DNA of 64,000 nucleotides, from NCBI RefSeq assembly GCF_000383955.1, contig NZ_KB913013.1:787694-851693 (forward strand), read 5' to 3'. Origin of the DNA: Rudanella lutea DSM 19387. Lineage in GTDB: Bacteria; Bacteroidota; Bacteroidia; Cytophagales; Spirosomataceae. The translations under genes were made by a program, and so were the position numbers. Positions 1-9,798 of the stretch are shown in pieces. Within the stretch, counting starts at the first letter, position 1. Each line of letters begins with the position of its first letter. Under the pieces are notes generated by a model. The model was not told where the DNA came from and ran no database searches. It saw only the letters and a list, made by a program, of their open reading frames with translations.

Positions 1-823
1 TAATCATCGACGCCCCGATGGCATCCAGACCCGTAATCATGAGCGGATCGAACACGTAATTGAACGGGTCGCGGTACGGCGGGCCCGCCAGTACCGACCC
101 GGCCGGGCCACGCTGATGGTGGTTGTACATGATCTGCGGAATCCAATCGACAAATAATTGCCGACCCATGTTCTGGGTTTCCTTCAGGTTCATGATGTAA
201 AAATCCCGGTTGTTATCATGCCCAGCGTATTTTTCGTACAGGCGGGGCAGGTACTCCAGGCTGCGCTTTTGCGGTACAGGGTTGCGCATGTACCAGTTGG
301 CCACCAGTTCGTGCCCGTCGGGGTTAGCGTGTACGAGCAACACAATACAATCGTTCAGAATCCGGGTTGTCTCGGGGTCTTTGCGGCTTACCAGTTGCCA
401 GGCCGTTTCGATCAGCTGCATGGTACCAACAGTCTCGGTCGAGTGCAAACCTCCGTCAATCCAGACCACGGCTTTACCTTCGGCCGCCAGCGCGCGGGCC
501 TGCTCGTCGGTGAGGCCTTCGGCACGGGCCAGCCGACGCGAAATGTCCTGATACCGCGCCAGATTTTTGAGGTTCTCGGGCGACGACACCACCAGCATAT
601 ACTGATGGCGGCCCTCTTCGGTGAGGCCAATGTCAACCAGTTTTACCCGGTCCGACTGCGCCAGCTTTTTAAAGTAGGCCTCCGTTTGGGTGTAATTAGC
701 CAGTTGGTAGTCATCACCGATATTGAAACCAAAGTGTTCCTTTGGCGACGGAATCGGCTGGGCAACGGCTATCGACAGGCTCAGCAACGAGCCCGCACAA
801 AGACGTAAAAGTTTTTGGAACAT
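1..823 (-). CDS. M14-family zinc carboxypeptidase, N-terminal part (cut by window start)
   Basis: Reading the minus strand from the ATG at 823 gives an uninterrupted frame that runs off the window. Residues 1-21 form a signal peptide ending near AVAQ. Residues 124-130 (GGLHSTE) match the first zinc-binding HxxE motif of M14 metallocarboxypeptidases (H127, E130). It is followed by a HANPDGHE stretch and by HDNNRDFY, also typical of the family. The protein should be exported and trim C-terminal residues of peptides. The C-terminal catalytic part lies outside the window. Family assignment is firm; the substrate is unknown. Confidence 0.85.
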   Translation of the reverse strand, partial: MFQKLLRLCAGSLLSLSIAVAQPIPSPKEHFGFNIGDDYQLANYTQTEAYFKKLAQSDRVKLVDIGLTEEGRHQYMLVVSSPENLKNLARYQDISRRLARAEGLTDEQARALAAEGKAVVWIDGGLHSTETVGTMQLIETAWQLVSRKDPETTRILNDCIVLLVHANPDGHELVANWYMRNPVPQKRSLEYLPRLYEKYAGHDNNRDFYIMNLKETQNMGRQLFVDWIPQIMYNHHQRGPAGSVLAGPPYRDPFNYVFDPLMITGLDAIGASMI

Positions 824-1026
824 ACTGGGGTAATTTAGAGGGTAGGTGGGCGTTTGTGATGAAAACCGCGGACCACACCCCAAAAAAAACACATTTCCGG
901 TTCGGTTGGGCCCTTGTTCTGAAAATATTACCCGTAATTCCCTGCTGGGCAGACCTCGATACCAACCGGCCAAAAAGTTAGCCAGGACGTGGATAATTTC
1001 GTCGGTTAATGCCCAATTTTGCCCCA

Positions 1027-2121
1027 ATGAGTCGACGCCGATATAAAACAGGTCAGAAACAGGCCGGAGCCTCGCCCGGTACCATCACGTATGTGGGTCG
1101 CGAGGTGGCCCATGCCACTCGAATCTCGCGCATTGAGTACAACACGGCCGAGTATCACATTGATGGATCGGGGCGGTTGAGCAACTGCCGTATTCCCGCG
1201 GCCAGTACGCCGTTTGTGACCTGGATCGATGTCGACGGTATTCACCAGCCGCAGGTGATCGAGGCACTGGGGCAGCAGTTCAACCTGCACCCACTCCTGC
1301 TCGAAGACGTGGTCAATACAGAGCAGAAACCTAAAAGCGAGGCTTACGATGATGGCGTTTTGTTCGTAACGCTCAAAATGCTGCACTGCCATAACCGCAT
1401 CAGCGAAATCGACGCCGAACATATCAGTTTTGTGCTCGGTCCCAATTACCTCATTTCGTTTCAGGAAGAACGGACGTCGGACATTTTCACACCGGTACTG
1501 GACCGGATCAAAGCATCGGCGGGCAAAACCCGGCGCAACGGCCCCGACTACCTCATGTACGCCCTGATGGACCTGATTGTCGACCGATATTTTGAAGTAC
1601 TCGATTTTATTGGTACTCAGCTCGATAAGCTCGAAGACCGGATTGTACAGGTGCAGGTTGGGGGCAATGGCGTACAGCAACCCACCCTCACCGAGCTCTA
1701 CAGCCTGAAGCGCGAACTAACCTACACCCGACGGATGGTGTGGCCCCTTCGCGACATGATCGGCGCACTTATTCGCGAAGAACACCCGCTTATTCAGCCG
1801 GGTACCCTCCCCTACCTCCGTGACCTGTACGACCACGTGACGCAGGTAATTGAAACCATTGATTCGTACCGAGAACTGATTCCGGGTCTGATGGACGTGT
1901 ACCTCTCGACCATGAGCAACCGGATGAACTCGGTCATGAAAACGCTCACCATTTTCTCGGCTATTTTCATGCCCCTCACGTTCATTGCGGGTATCTACGG
2001 CATGAACTTCGAGAATATGCCCGAGCTGAAAACCACCAACGGATACTTCATTACGCTCGGGGTCATGGCCGCTACGGCCGCCGGGCTCATTATTTATTTC
2101 CGCCGTCGCGGCTGGATGTAA
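1027..2121 (+). CDS. corA: CorA-type magnesium/cobalt transporter
   Basis: Inner-membrane divalent cation channel. The long N-terminal part is the cytoplasmic alpha/beta and stalk domain. The last about 60 residues hold two membrane helices. The diagnostic GMN selectivity motif (YGMNFENMPE) sits at the end of the first helix, and the basic tail (RRRGWM) follows the second, as in the family. I place the start at the ATG at 1027 (MSRRRY); an in-frame ATG at 1009 would add six residues. The murF-alr gene begins 12 bases downstream on the same strand, so the two may be cotranscribed. Confidence 0.93.
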   Translation: MSRRRYKTGQKQAGASPGTITYVGREVAHATRISRIEYNTAEYHIDGSGRLSNCRIPAASTPFVTWIDVDGIHQPQVIEALGQQFNLHPLLLEDVVNTEQKPKSEAYDDGVLFVTLKMLHCHNRISEIDAEHISFVLGPNYLISFQEERTSDIFTPVLDRIKASAGKTRRNGPDYLMYALMDLIVDRYFEVLDFIGTQLDKLEDRIVQVQVGGNGVQQPTLTELYSLKRELTYTRRMVWPLRDMIGALIREEHPLIQPGTLPYLRDLYDHVTQVIETIDSYRELIPGLMDVYLSTMSNRMNSVMKTLTIFSAIFMPLTFIAGIYGMNFENMPELKTTNGYFITLGVMAATAAGLIIYFRRRGWM

Positions 2122-2133
2122 CCCCTTTCTTGC

Positions 2134-4572
2134 ATGAATCCCATCTGGCTTACCGATTCTCGCCAGGTCATTGCCGACCCCCAAAACACTGTTTTCTTTG
2201 CCATTCCGGGTACCCGGCACGATGGCCACCTGTATATCAACGAGCTGTACGAACGCGGAGTCCGGCAGTTTGTGGTGCAACAGGGCATGGAACGCCCCGA
2301 ATGGCAGGCCCTGCCCGATGCCGAGCTAATTCGGGTGCCCAACGTACTGGGGGCGCTTCAGCAGGAAGCCGCCCGACACCGGGCTCAATTCTCGATTCCG
2401 GTGGTAGGTATTACAGGTAGCAACGGCAAAACCATTGTGAAAGAGTGGCTGGCCCAGCTCCTCGCTACCGATTTTGTGATCGCCCGTAGCCCAAAAAGCT
2501 ATAATTCGCAGGTGGGCGTACCGCTTTCGGTGCATCAACTCAACGGGTCGCACACGCTCGGCATTTTTGAAGCCGGCATTTCGGCTCCTCACGAAATGGC
2601 CAACCTGGAACCGATTGTGGCCCCTACCATCGGGGTGTTTACCAATATCGGAACTGCCCACGATGAAGGATTTCGGAGCCGTAAGCAAAAAGTCGCTGAG
2701 AAACTGAGGCTCTTTACCCACGCCCCATGCCTCATTTACCGGAAAGACTATTCCGACATCGACGAGGAGATCCGGCTGTTGCTCAAAGCTGTCAACCCGG
2801 CTATTCGGCTCGTGAGCTGGTCGACCACCGATCAGACAGCCGACTTTACGGCTGGGGTGAGCGGCAGTGCGCTCCTGCTTTCTCGCTCCGACGGCACAAG
2901 GTGGCACCTTCAGCTCCCCTTTACCGACCCGGCTTCGGTCGAAAACCTCATTCACTGCCTGCTCGTGCTTCTGGAACTGGGCCTGACCAACGAGGTCGGG
3001 CTACAAACACGGCTCAATCGGCTCCGGCCCGTGTCTATGCGACTCGAACTGAAAGAAGGTATCCATAATAGTGTGCTCATCGACGACTCGTACAACAACG
3101 ACGTAGCCGGTTTGCAGCTTGCTCTTAACTTTTTGAATCAGCAACGTACGCGCCCCCGGCAGGTGATTATTTTGTCGGATGTGCTGCAATCAGGTCAACC
3201 CGAAGCCGACCTCTACACCCAAATCGGACAACTCATTACCGAACAGCATCCAGACCTGTTTGTGGGCATTGGCCCGGTTATGAACCAACAAAGAAGCCAT
3301 TTTCCGGCTGGGAGCGCTTTTTACCCCGACACCGAGTCGTTTTTGGCTCAGTTACCCGCCGAGCTTTTCCGCGATGCCGTGGTGCTGGTCAAAGGAGCCC
3401 GGTCGTTCACCTTTGAGCGGATTATCAATCGGCTACAGCGCAAGGTACACGGCACGGTACTGCACATCAACCTCGATGCCCTCACCCATAACCTCAATTA
3501 CTACCGCGCCAAGGTTAGCCGGAGCGCCGGACCGTCTCAAACCAAAATCATGGTGATGGTGAAGGCCTTTGCGTACGGCAGCGGCAGCGTTGAGGTGGCC
3601 CAACTGCTCCAGTTCAACCGGGTCGATTATCTGGCCGTTGCGTATGCGGACGAAGGAGTACAACTCCGGCAAAATGGCGTCGATTTACCCATTATGGTCA
3701 TGAACCCGGCTCCCGAAACCTTCGCCACCCTGCTCGACCATCGGCTCGAACCCGAAATATATAGCCTTCGACTCTTGCGTGAATGGTGCGATTTTGTGCA
3801 AACCCGGCCCCATCTGAACCCCGATGAATCGGTACGGCTACACCTCAAAATTGATACGGGTATGCACCGGCTTGGTTTTTTGCCCGACGATTTACCCGCT
3901 GTTATCGCGTTGCTCAACGAACACCCCAATCTGCGGGTATCTACCGTTTTTAGCCATTTGGTCGGGGCTGACGAAGCCCAGTTCAACGCCTTCTCGCAGG
4001 AACAGTACATGCGCTTTGTGCAAGCCACTACCCAGCTCGAAGCAGGCCTGGGGTACCTGCCTACGCGGCACCTGCTCAACTCGGCCGGGATTGTACGGTT
4101 TCCCGAGTTTCAGCTCGATATGGTACGGCTGGGCATTGGCCTGTACGGTGTCGAAAGCAGTCAGATTGAACCGGGGCGCGTATTGCCCGTCGGAACGCTC
4201 CGCACTGTCATTAGCCAGATTAAAACCGTACCGGCGGGCGACACCGTTGGCTACAGCCGCCGGGGCGTACTTGACCACGACGCCCGCATTGCTACGCTTG
4301 CCATCGGATACGCCGACGGTTACGACCGGCGCTTTGGCAATGGCGTGGGTAAAATCTGGGTCAACGGGACCCTCTGCCCCACCGTCGGGAACATCTGCAT
4401 GGACATGACGATGATTGATGTAACAGGGGCTTCGGTATCAGAAGGGGACGAGGTCGAAATCTTCGGCCCAAACGTTTCGGTTAAACAATTGGCCCATCAG
4501 ATAGGTACAATCCCCTACGAACTTCTCACCAACGTAAGCGACCGGGTAAAGCGGGTTTTTTACAAAGAGTGA
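2134..4572 (+). CDS. murF-alr: Bifunctional MurF (UDP-MurNAc-tripeptide:D-Ala-D-Ala ligase) / alanine racemase
   Basis: An 812-residue fusion for peptidoglycan precursor synthesis in the cytoplasm. The MurF half (about 1-440) has the ATP-binding loop GSNGKT near residue 95 and the central ligase and C-terminal Rossmann-like domains. The racemase half starts near residue 445 (LHINLDALTHN). It carries the PLP lysine K477 in MVKAFAYGSG and the opposite catalytic tyrosine Y707 in VGYSRRG. The racemase supplies D-alanine that feeds D-Ala-D-Ala for the ligase. This fusion is a known arrangement in Bacteroidota. Both halves look intact. Confidence 0.96.
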   Translation: MNPIWLTDSRQVIADPQNTVFFAIPGTRHDGHLYINELYERGVRQFVVQQGMERPEWQALPDAELIRVPNVLGALQQEAARHRAQFSIPVVGITGSNGKTIVKEWLAQLLATDFVIARSPKSYNSQVGVPLSVHQLNGSHTLGIFEAGISAPHEMANLEPIVAPTIGVFTNIGTAHDEGFRSRKQKVAEKLRLFTHAPCLIYRKDYSDIDEEIRLLLKAVNPAIRLVSWSTTDQTADFTAGVSGSALLLSRSDGTRWHLQLPFTDPASVENLIHCLLVLLELGLTNEVGLQTRLNRLRPVSMRLELKEGIHNSVLIDDSYNNDVAGLQLALNFLNQQRTRPRQVIILSDVLQSGQPEADLYTQIGQLITEQHPDLFVGIGPVMNQQRSHFPAGSAFYPDTESFLAQLPAELFRDAVVLVKGARSFTFERIINRLQRKVHGTVLHINLDALTHNLNYYRAKVSRSAGPSQTKIMVMVKAFAYGSGSVEVAQLLQFNRVDYLAVAYADEGVQLRQNGVDLPIMVMNPAPETFATLLDHRLEPEIYSLRLLREWCDFVQTRPHLNPDESVRLHLKIDTGMHRLGFLPDDLPAVIALLNEHPNLRVSTVFSHLVGADEAQFNAFSQEQYMRFVQATTQLEAGLGYLPTRHLLNSAGIVRFPEFQLDMVRLGIGLYGVESSQIEPGRVLPVGTLRTVISQIKTVPAGDTVGYSRRGVLDHDARIATLAIGYADGYDRRFGNGVGKIWVNGTLCPTVGNICMDMTMIDVTGASVSEGDEVEIFGPNVSVKQLAHQIGTIPYELLTNVSDRVKRVFYKE

Positions 4573-4715
4573 CAAATGCATCCCACTCAAACGTCTCATT
4601 TTCAGAAAGTTAAATGCTTTCAATTATTAATAATGAATTAAAATTATAAGGTGAGACTTTGTTCATACGTAAAATTTTGATTAAGTTGTGATCCAATTCT
4701 TAATCCTATTTTTTT

Positions 4716-6104
4716 ATGAACAAACTAACTTCTCTTGGAAAGCGGGCGGCAACCGTTCTGCTGAGCAGTGCTCTGCTGTACAGTTGCCAGCCCCAGATTG
4801 AATTAACGCCAACAACAACCGGTCAGGCCCGGGTTGCCGAACGGGGCAACTTTGTCCCTGGCGAGGTGTTGGTGAAGTTTAAAGATGGCGTCGTATCGGA
4901 AAAAGTTCTCAAAGCCCTTAGCAAACAGAAGTACAGCAAAGCCGAGAAAATTCTGACCAAAATGATGGAAGACAAAGGCGACAAAGAAGGAGTTACGCTC
5001 CTTTCGACGTCGCTGGATGTGTTTGAGGCCATCAACGAGCTAAAAGGCATGCCGGAAGTTGAGTATGCCGAGCCAAACTACATTTACACGCTGGATGCCA
5101 CCTCCAACGATTCGTATTTCACCAGCGGACAACTTTGGGGCATGTACGGCGCATCGACCTCACCCGCTAATCAGTTTGGCAGCGGGGCCGCCGTGGCCTG
5201 GAACGCCAATAAACTCGGTTCGAGCAGCGTGATCGTCGGTATTATCGACGAAGGGTACATGCGGACGCATACCGACCTGTCGGCCAACAGCTGGGTAAAC
5301 CCTTACGAAACGAGCAATGGCATCGACGACGATGGAAATGGCTACGTAGACGATCTGTACGGCTGGGACTTTGCATCGAACAATGCCTCGATTTACGACG
5401 GCCCGTCTGACGATCATGGTACGCACGTAGCGGGCACTATTGGCGCACGGGGCGGCAACGGCACCGGCGTGGCTGGTGTGTGCTGGAACGTAAAGATGAT
5501 TGGTCTGAAGTTTTTGGGCAGTAGCGGAGGCAGCACCGCCAATGCCATCAAAGCCATTGATTACCTGACCGACCTGAAACGGCGTCATGGACTCAACATT
5601 GTAGCCAGCAATAACTCATGGGGTGGTGGCGGCTACTCGCAGGCACTGCGCGACGCCATTGAGCGCGCCAATGCAGCGGGAATTCTGTTTGTGGCTGCCG
5701 CTGGGAATGGGGGCTCCGATGGGGTTGGCGATAACAATGACGCCGTGGCTAACTACCCCTCAAATTACAACAACACCAACGTGATTGCGGTAGCGGCCAT
5801 TACCTCGTCGGGGGCTCGGTCGAGCTTCTCAAACTTCGGCGCAACAACGGTCGATCTCGGGGCACCGGGTTCGGGCATCTGGTCGACGGTACCGACGTCG
5901 AGCGGTGGGTCGGGCTATGCTTCGTATAACGGAACATCGATGGCGACTCCGCACGTGACCGGAGCTGTTGCTCTGTACAAATCGCTGTACCCAACGGCTA
6001 CGGCTTCACAAATTAAGTCGGCCATCCTGAACACCACCGTACCAACCGCATCTCTGTCGGGCCGGTGCGTAACGGGCGGACGCCTGAGCGTAGCCACGTT
6101 CTAA
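4716..6104 (+). CDS. Subtilisin-like serine protease (S8), predicted lipoprotein
   Basis: A 462-residue exported protease. The N-terminus has a positively charged and hydrophobic signal with Cys24 in LLYSC, so it is probably a lipoprotein with a slightly non-standard lipobox. Residues about 48-125 resemble an S8 propeptide (GEVLVKFKDG to VEYAEPNY). The triad is D178 (IIDEGY), H234 (DDHGTHVAG) and S408 (NGTSMATPH). The residue after the catalytic Asp is Glu rather than the usual Thr or Ser. A calcium-binding-like DDDGNG run lies between D and H. No T9SS sorting domain is visible at the C-terminus. Confidence 0.93.
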   Translation: MNKLTSLGKRAATVLLSSALLYSCQPQIELTPTTTGQARVAERGNFVPGEVLVKFKDGVVSEKVLKALSKQKYSKAEKILTKMMEDKGDKEGVTLLSTSLDVFEAINELKGMPEVEYAEPNYIYTLDATSNDSYFTSGQLWGMYGASTSPANQFGSGAAVAWNANKLGSSSVIVGIIDEGYMRTHTDLSANSWVNPYETSNGIDDDGNGYVDDLYGWDFASNNASIYDGPSDDHGTHVAGTIGARGGNGTGVAGVCWNVKMIGLKFLGSSGGSTANAIKAIDYLTDLKRRHGLNIVASNNSWGGGGYSQALRDAIERANAAGILFVAAAGNGGSDGVGDNNDAVANYPSNYNNTNVIAVAAITSSGARSSFSNFGATTVDLGAPGSGIWSTVPTSSGGSGYASYNGTSMATPHVTGAVALYKSLYPTATASQIKSAILNTTVPTASLSGRCVTGGRLSVATF

Positions 6105-6251
6105 CTTTCCTTTACCAACCCATATTGATCGAGGGCAGTACTTATACTGCCCTTTTTTTATAACTATCAGACAAACAATTCGATAGAAAAGTCTCTCTTA
6201 ATCAACTTACCGTTTACACAATAGTATGCTTCCAGTAAACTTACCATAACA

Positions 6252-6259
6252 TACATTTG
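6252..6259 (+). promoter_or_regulatory. Candidate promoter -7 box (TACATTTG)
   Basis: TACATTTG matches the Bacteroidota -7 consensus TAnnTTTG and lies 30 bases before the ATG at 6290. No clear -33 TTG is seen. Its position supports the ATG at 6290 over the upstream in-frame TTG at 6257. Confidence 0.45.
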
Positions 6260-6289
6260 AAACTATTACCAACAATTCACTACACACAA

Positions 6290-6808
6290 ATGAAACGTTT
6301 CCTGTTTATGGCCGCTATCTTCGGCCTTACCCTCACCAGCTGTTCTAAGAGTGATGATCCCACACCTGCCAGCGACCCCACCACCCTAATCGCCAAAAAC
6401 TGGAAAAACACCCAAACTGACCTGTTAGTCGACGGAAAAGTGGGAACTGCCCTCTATAAAGAAGGAGCTAAAGACAACCCACTGGATATGTCAAACTTCA
6501 AAATGAACCTGAACAGCAACGGCACCTTTGTGGAGAGTGACGTTGATGATCAGGGAAAACCCTATCAGGATAAGGGCACCTGGAAACTGACCGACTCCAA
6601 CAAAAAGCTGCAACTCACCTACGAAGACAAGACCGTTGAGACATACGACATTACCAGTCTGACCAGCAGCGAATTACAGGTAAAAGCCGAACAGAAGCTT
6701 TCTTCGGTAAGTCAAAATGATGATTTCGGATTGGCGTTTATTGCCATTTTCCTCGGCATTACCCCGAAAGAATCGCTGGGTCTTCAGATGAAGTTCAAGC
6801 CTCAGTAA
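6290..6808 (+). CDS. Lipocalin-like small lipoprotein
   Basis: A 172-residue lipoprotein with a signal peptide and the lipobox LTSC, followed by SKSDDPTP as a linker. The body contains a WKNTQTDLLVDG opening, a TFVESDVDDQG stretch and KGTWKLTDSNKKLQLTYED. This alternating beta pattern is typical of lipocalin-like lipoproteins of Bacteroidota. The ligand is unknown. An in-frame TTG at 6257 would add eleven residues before the signal peptide, which is unlikely. A strong hairpin follows the gene. Confidence 0.8.
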   Translation: MKRFLFMAAIFGLTLTSCSKSDDPTPASDPTTLIAKNWKNTQTDLLVDGKVGTALYKEGAKDNPLDMSNFKMNLNSNGTFVESDVDDQGKPYQDKGTWKLTDSNKKLQLTYEDKTVETYDITSLTSSELQVKAEQKLSSVSQNDDFGLAFIAIFLGITPKESLGLQMKFKPQ

Positions 6809-6824
6809 TGCGCGGCTTAGCCAA

Positions 6825-6858
6825 CAAAAAAGCGCCCTCAGTCTGGGGGCGCTTTTTT
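6825..6858. terminator. Bidirectional intrinsic terminator
   Basis: AGCGCCC pairs with GGGCGCT around a short loop. The stem is flanked by an A-run on the left and a T-run on the right, so it can end transcription from both convergent neighbours (the lipoprotein and the gene at 6876). Confidence 0.85.
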
Positions 6859-6875
6859 GTTGAGCAGGGGCCAGG

Positions 6876-7553
6876 TTATTGCTTTTTGGCCTTTACGGTC
6901 TCTACATTCTTCTTTTTTACATCCATTTCGGTCAGCGCGTTTTCCTGTTCGGTTTTGTTCAGGTCAATGTCTTTGGTCAACTGCTCGAGTTCCTTCGCAT
7001 TTTCATCAAGACTACGCTGGAGCCGCTCTTTTTCGCGCTTGTTCCGCTCAATATCCCGCCCAAGCCGTTCGCCTTTCTGCACCGACCGCTGATGTGCTTT
7101 CTGAGCCTCGGCAAAGCTTTCTTCGGCAATACGCACTTCGTTATTATATAGCGCCTTAGCCGCGAAATCTTTCAGCAACGTCTCAGCAGAACTGTAGCTG
7201 GGGTCGCCGGGCCGGGCAAAATTGCCGCTGCCCAGATCAAACGACGCGAACAGGGTTGTCGACGTTTTACCTCCTTTTACCTGGCTAATCAGATTAATCG
7301 GTTCCGACGATACCGACGGAATATCGGCATTGGTCACCCGAAACACTCCTCGCGAGAGATTCAGTCGGCCGTACGACCGAAGCGCCTGTTCCCACTCACG
7401 GCTAACCGCTTTTTCGTCGATAGGTACTGTCAGAAACAAGCCCGACAACTTATTCTTCTCTATTGTCTGTTCGCCGGCGTACACCGTCTGCGCCCGGCTA
7501 CTAAAGCAGGCCAACATCAGCATTGCCCAGAAACCAATCCAGTTTGTTTTCAT
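6876..7553 (-). CDS. Secreted/periplasmic coiled-coil protein of unknown function
   Basis: I do not recognise this family. The start is set at 7553 because MKTNWIGFWAML to SSRAQ is a good signal peptide. An upstream in-frame ATG at 7610 would place 19 extra residues in front of it. The first about 130 mature residues look globular. From about residue 140 to the end the protein is a highly charged heptad-type coiled coil rich in K, E, R and Q, ending in KKKNVETVKAKKQ. It probably acts as a periplasmic structural or adaptor protein. Confidence 0.7.
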   Translation of the reverse strand: MKTNWIGFWAMLMLACFSSRAQTVYAGEQTIEKNKLSGLFLTVPIDEKAVSREWEQALRSYGRLNLSRGVFRVTNADIPSVSSEPINLISQVKGGKTSTTLFASFDLGSGNFARPGDPSYSSAETLLKDFAAKALYNNEVRIAEESFAEAQKAHQRSVQKGERLGRDIERNKREKERLQRSLDENAKELEQLTKDIDLNKTEQENALTEMDVKKKNVETVKAKKQ

Positions 7554-7688
7554 CACGACGTGGGTTTTTGCGAGCAAAGGAAACAGGTTCAGCCGGAAAA
7601 GGCAACCCAATTTTTACCGGCTGGTTTGGGCACGGTTTGCACGGTCGAAAAAGCAGGCTAACCACAAGCAGTCTCCCGCAAACAGATA

Positions 7689-9587
7689 TTACATCCAGTC
7701 CCAGGCGCTACGGTACCCATCGTGGGTTTGGGCATAGCTAATCAGGTCGGCGTAGAACGAATGGGTTGCCAGCGTGGCACTGTCACCGATCATGACCAGT
7801 TTCTTACGGGCTCGGGTCATGGCTACATTCATCCGCCGGATGTCGGACAGGAAACCAATTTCGCCTTTGTCGTTGCTGCGTGTGAGCGAGATATACACAA
7901 TGTCGCGCTCCTGTCCCTGAAAGCTATCAATGGTGTTAACGGCAATCCGAGCACGAAGCGGAGCCAATTCGGGCGTCTGTGCCAGTTGATCGGCCAATAG
8001 ATTCAACTGGGCCTTGTAGGGCGAAATCACCGCCGTCGATGGAAAATCGGCCGCTCCGTACGCCGGGCTTAACTCCTCGGCCAACAGGCCCAGATGACGG
8101 ATCAGAAACGCAGCCTCTTCGGGGTTGGTCGAGCTGGTACCTTCTAGTTTTTCGTCAAAGCCGCACCCGGCGGTATCCACAAACAGAAGCGGCAAGTCAC
8201 CCGTAAGCAGGCTATGCGTGGCCACCGAGCGATGGGCCTGCAATTGTCCACCATAAAATACGGCCGATGAGTACCCCATAATCCGCTCGTGCATCCGGTA
8301 CTGTACATTGAGCAGCCGCACCGCTTCGGGATGCTGGGCTACTCCTTTTTCAAGCAGCGTAGTCGCCAAACCCTGCCGGGCCGCTTCCATTGATTTAATT
8401 GTCGGGGGCAGCTGGCAATGGTCGCCCGCAAGCACTACTTTTTGCGCTTTCAGAATCGGAATCCAGCACGCCGGTTCAAGGGCCTGACCGGCTTCATCGA
8501 TCACGACGGTGTGGTACTTACGGTCACGAATCAGGTACTGGTTGGCCCCTACCAGTGTTGCCGTAATGACCTGCGCCTGCGCCAGCAGTTCATCGATAAT
8601 ATACTGCTCGATTTGGGCAACATCTTTCATGATTCGGTGGGCCTCATCAAACAACGCCTTTCGCTGCTCCCGTTCGGCCCGGCCAAAGCTGCGCTTGTAT
8701 TTATGCGCCATTGCCTTGAATTCGCTTGCCTGCTTGCGGAGTTTTTTGATGTCCTTCATCATCCGGTGGTCGGCCATCTGATGATCGAGGGTCAGGCCCA
8801 TTAACCGTTCCGACACCCGCGCCGGGTTGCCTACCCGCAGCACCCGAAGGCCTTCGTCATGCAGTTTTTCGCTCAACAGATCAACAGCAGCATTGCTCGG
8901 TGCCACCACCAGAATCTGTTTATGATCCTGCCCGTACAGAGCCTTGATGGCCTGCACCAGCGTGGTCGTTTTACCGGTACCGGGCGGGCCGTGCACAATA
9001 GCCAGCTCATTGGCCGCCAGAATAGTCCCGACGGCCTGCACCTGACTCTCGTTAAGCCGGGGAATGACAGGTAACGTGGGCAACGGCCGAAAGGTGGGGC
9101 TTGCGTCTCCCGTCAGAATCCGGACAAGCTGGTTCTCGCCTTTGTCGGCCAGCGAATTGGCCAGTTGCAGAGCCTCCTGCATCTGATCGTAGCTCTGATC
9201 ATCAAACAGCAGTTCAACACCCAGCTTGCCATCCCGCGACCAATCGGGCAGTTCATCGGTAAGCAGGGTAATCTTGAGCCGGTTGCCGCCCTGATAGGCA
9301 ATTGTCCCCTCAACCCGGTCATTTTTGGAATCGTGATTGCTGAACAGCATGGCGGGTGTACCTACCCGAAACTGATGAGCAATATCCTGGTGCGTCGTTC
9401 GCTCGACCTCGACGGTGAGGTAATCACCCCGGCCCAGCTCCGACCCCCGAATGGCGATAGGGTACCACGTCAACCCATCGGCCCGGCGCTCGGCAATCGA
9501 GGTCGATTCGGTCAGTCGGCGGTACTGTTCACGGTCTTCGTTTCGTTCGGCTTTAAGAAGCTGAAGGAGCTGTTTGAAATAATCCAT
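7689..9587 (-). CDS. Superfamily 1 helicase, IGHMBP2/DNA2/Upf1-like
   Basis: A 632-residue AAA-type nucleic-acid helicase. A beta-rich N-terminal domain is followed by Walker A (HGPPGTGKTT) near residue 200. Motif II (VIDEAGQALEPA), the NVQYRMHE motif and the C-terminal motifs TIDSFQGQERD and NVAMTRARKKL follow, all diagnostic of the Upf1-like SF1B group. The start at 9587 (MDYFKQLLQ) is preferred over the upstream in-frame ATG at 9671. It is expected to unwind DNA or RNA in the cytoplasm; the specific substrate cannot be read from sequence. Confidence 0.92.
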   Translation of the reverse strand: MDYFKQLLQLLKAERNEDREQYRRLTESTSIAERRADGLTWYPIAIRGSELGRGDYLTVEVERTTHQDIAHQFRVGTPAMLFSNHDSKNDRVEGTIAYQGGNRLKITLLTDELPDWSRDGKLGVELLFDDQSYDQMQEALQLANSLADKGENQLVRILTGDASPTFRPLPTLPVIPRLNESQVQAVGTILAANELAIVHGPPGTGKTTTLVQAIKALYGQDHKQILVVAPSNAAVDLLSEKLHDEGLRVLRVGNPARVSERLMGLTLDHQMADHRMMKDIKKLRKQASEFKAMAHKYKRSFGRAEREQRKALFDEAHRIMKDVAQIEQYIIDELLAQAQVITATLVGANQYLIRDRKYHTVVIDEAGQALEPACWIPILKAQKVVLAGDHCQLPPTIKSMEAARQGLATTLLEKGVAQHPEAVRLLNVQYRMHERIMGYSSAVFYGGQLQAHRSVATHSLLTGDLPLLFVDTAGCGFDEKLEGTSSTNPEEAAFLIRHLGLLAEELSPAYGAADFPSTAVISPYKAQLNLLADQLAQTPELAPLRARIAVNTIDSFQGQERDIVYISLTRSNDKGEIGFLSDIRRMNVAMTRARKKLVMIGDSATLATHSFYADLISYAQTHDGYRSAWDWM

Positions 9588-9798
9588 GCGCAAAGATACC
9601 CGACTGGCGCAGTTGAGCAGAATAGCTATACAGAGAGAGATACGCCCATACGCTTCCCGAAAAGCAATCAAACGTGAACGCTCTGAACATAAAACCCCGA
9701 GACAAGCCCATTTGTAATGAGCTAACCTCAGGGCTTAGTACTGTTCGACCCGATTTAAACAGACCGTTTACTAAAATAAAATGACTCGGATGGAGCAA

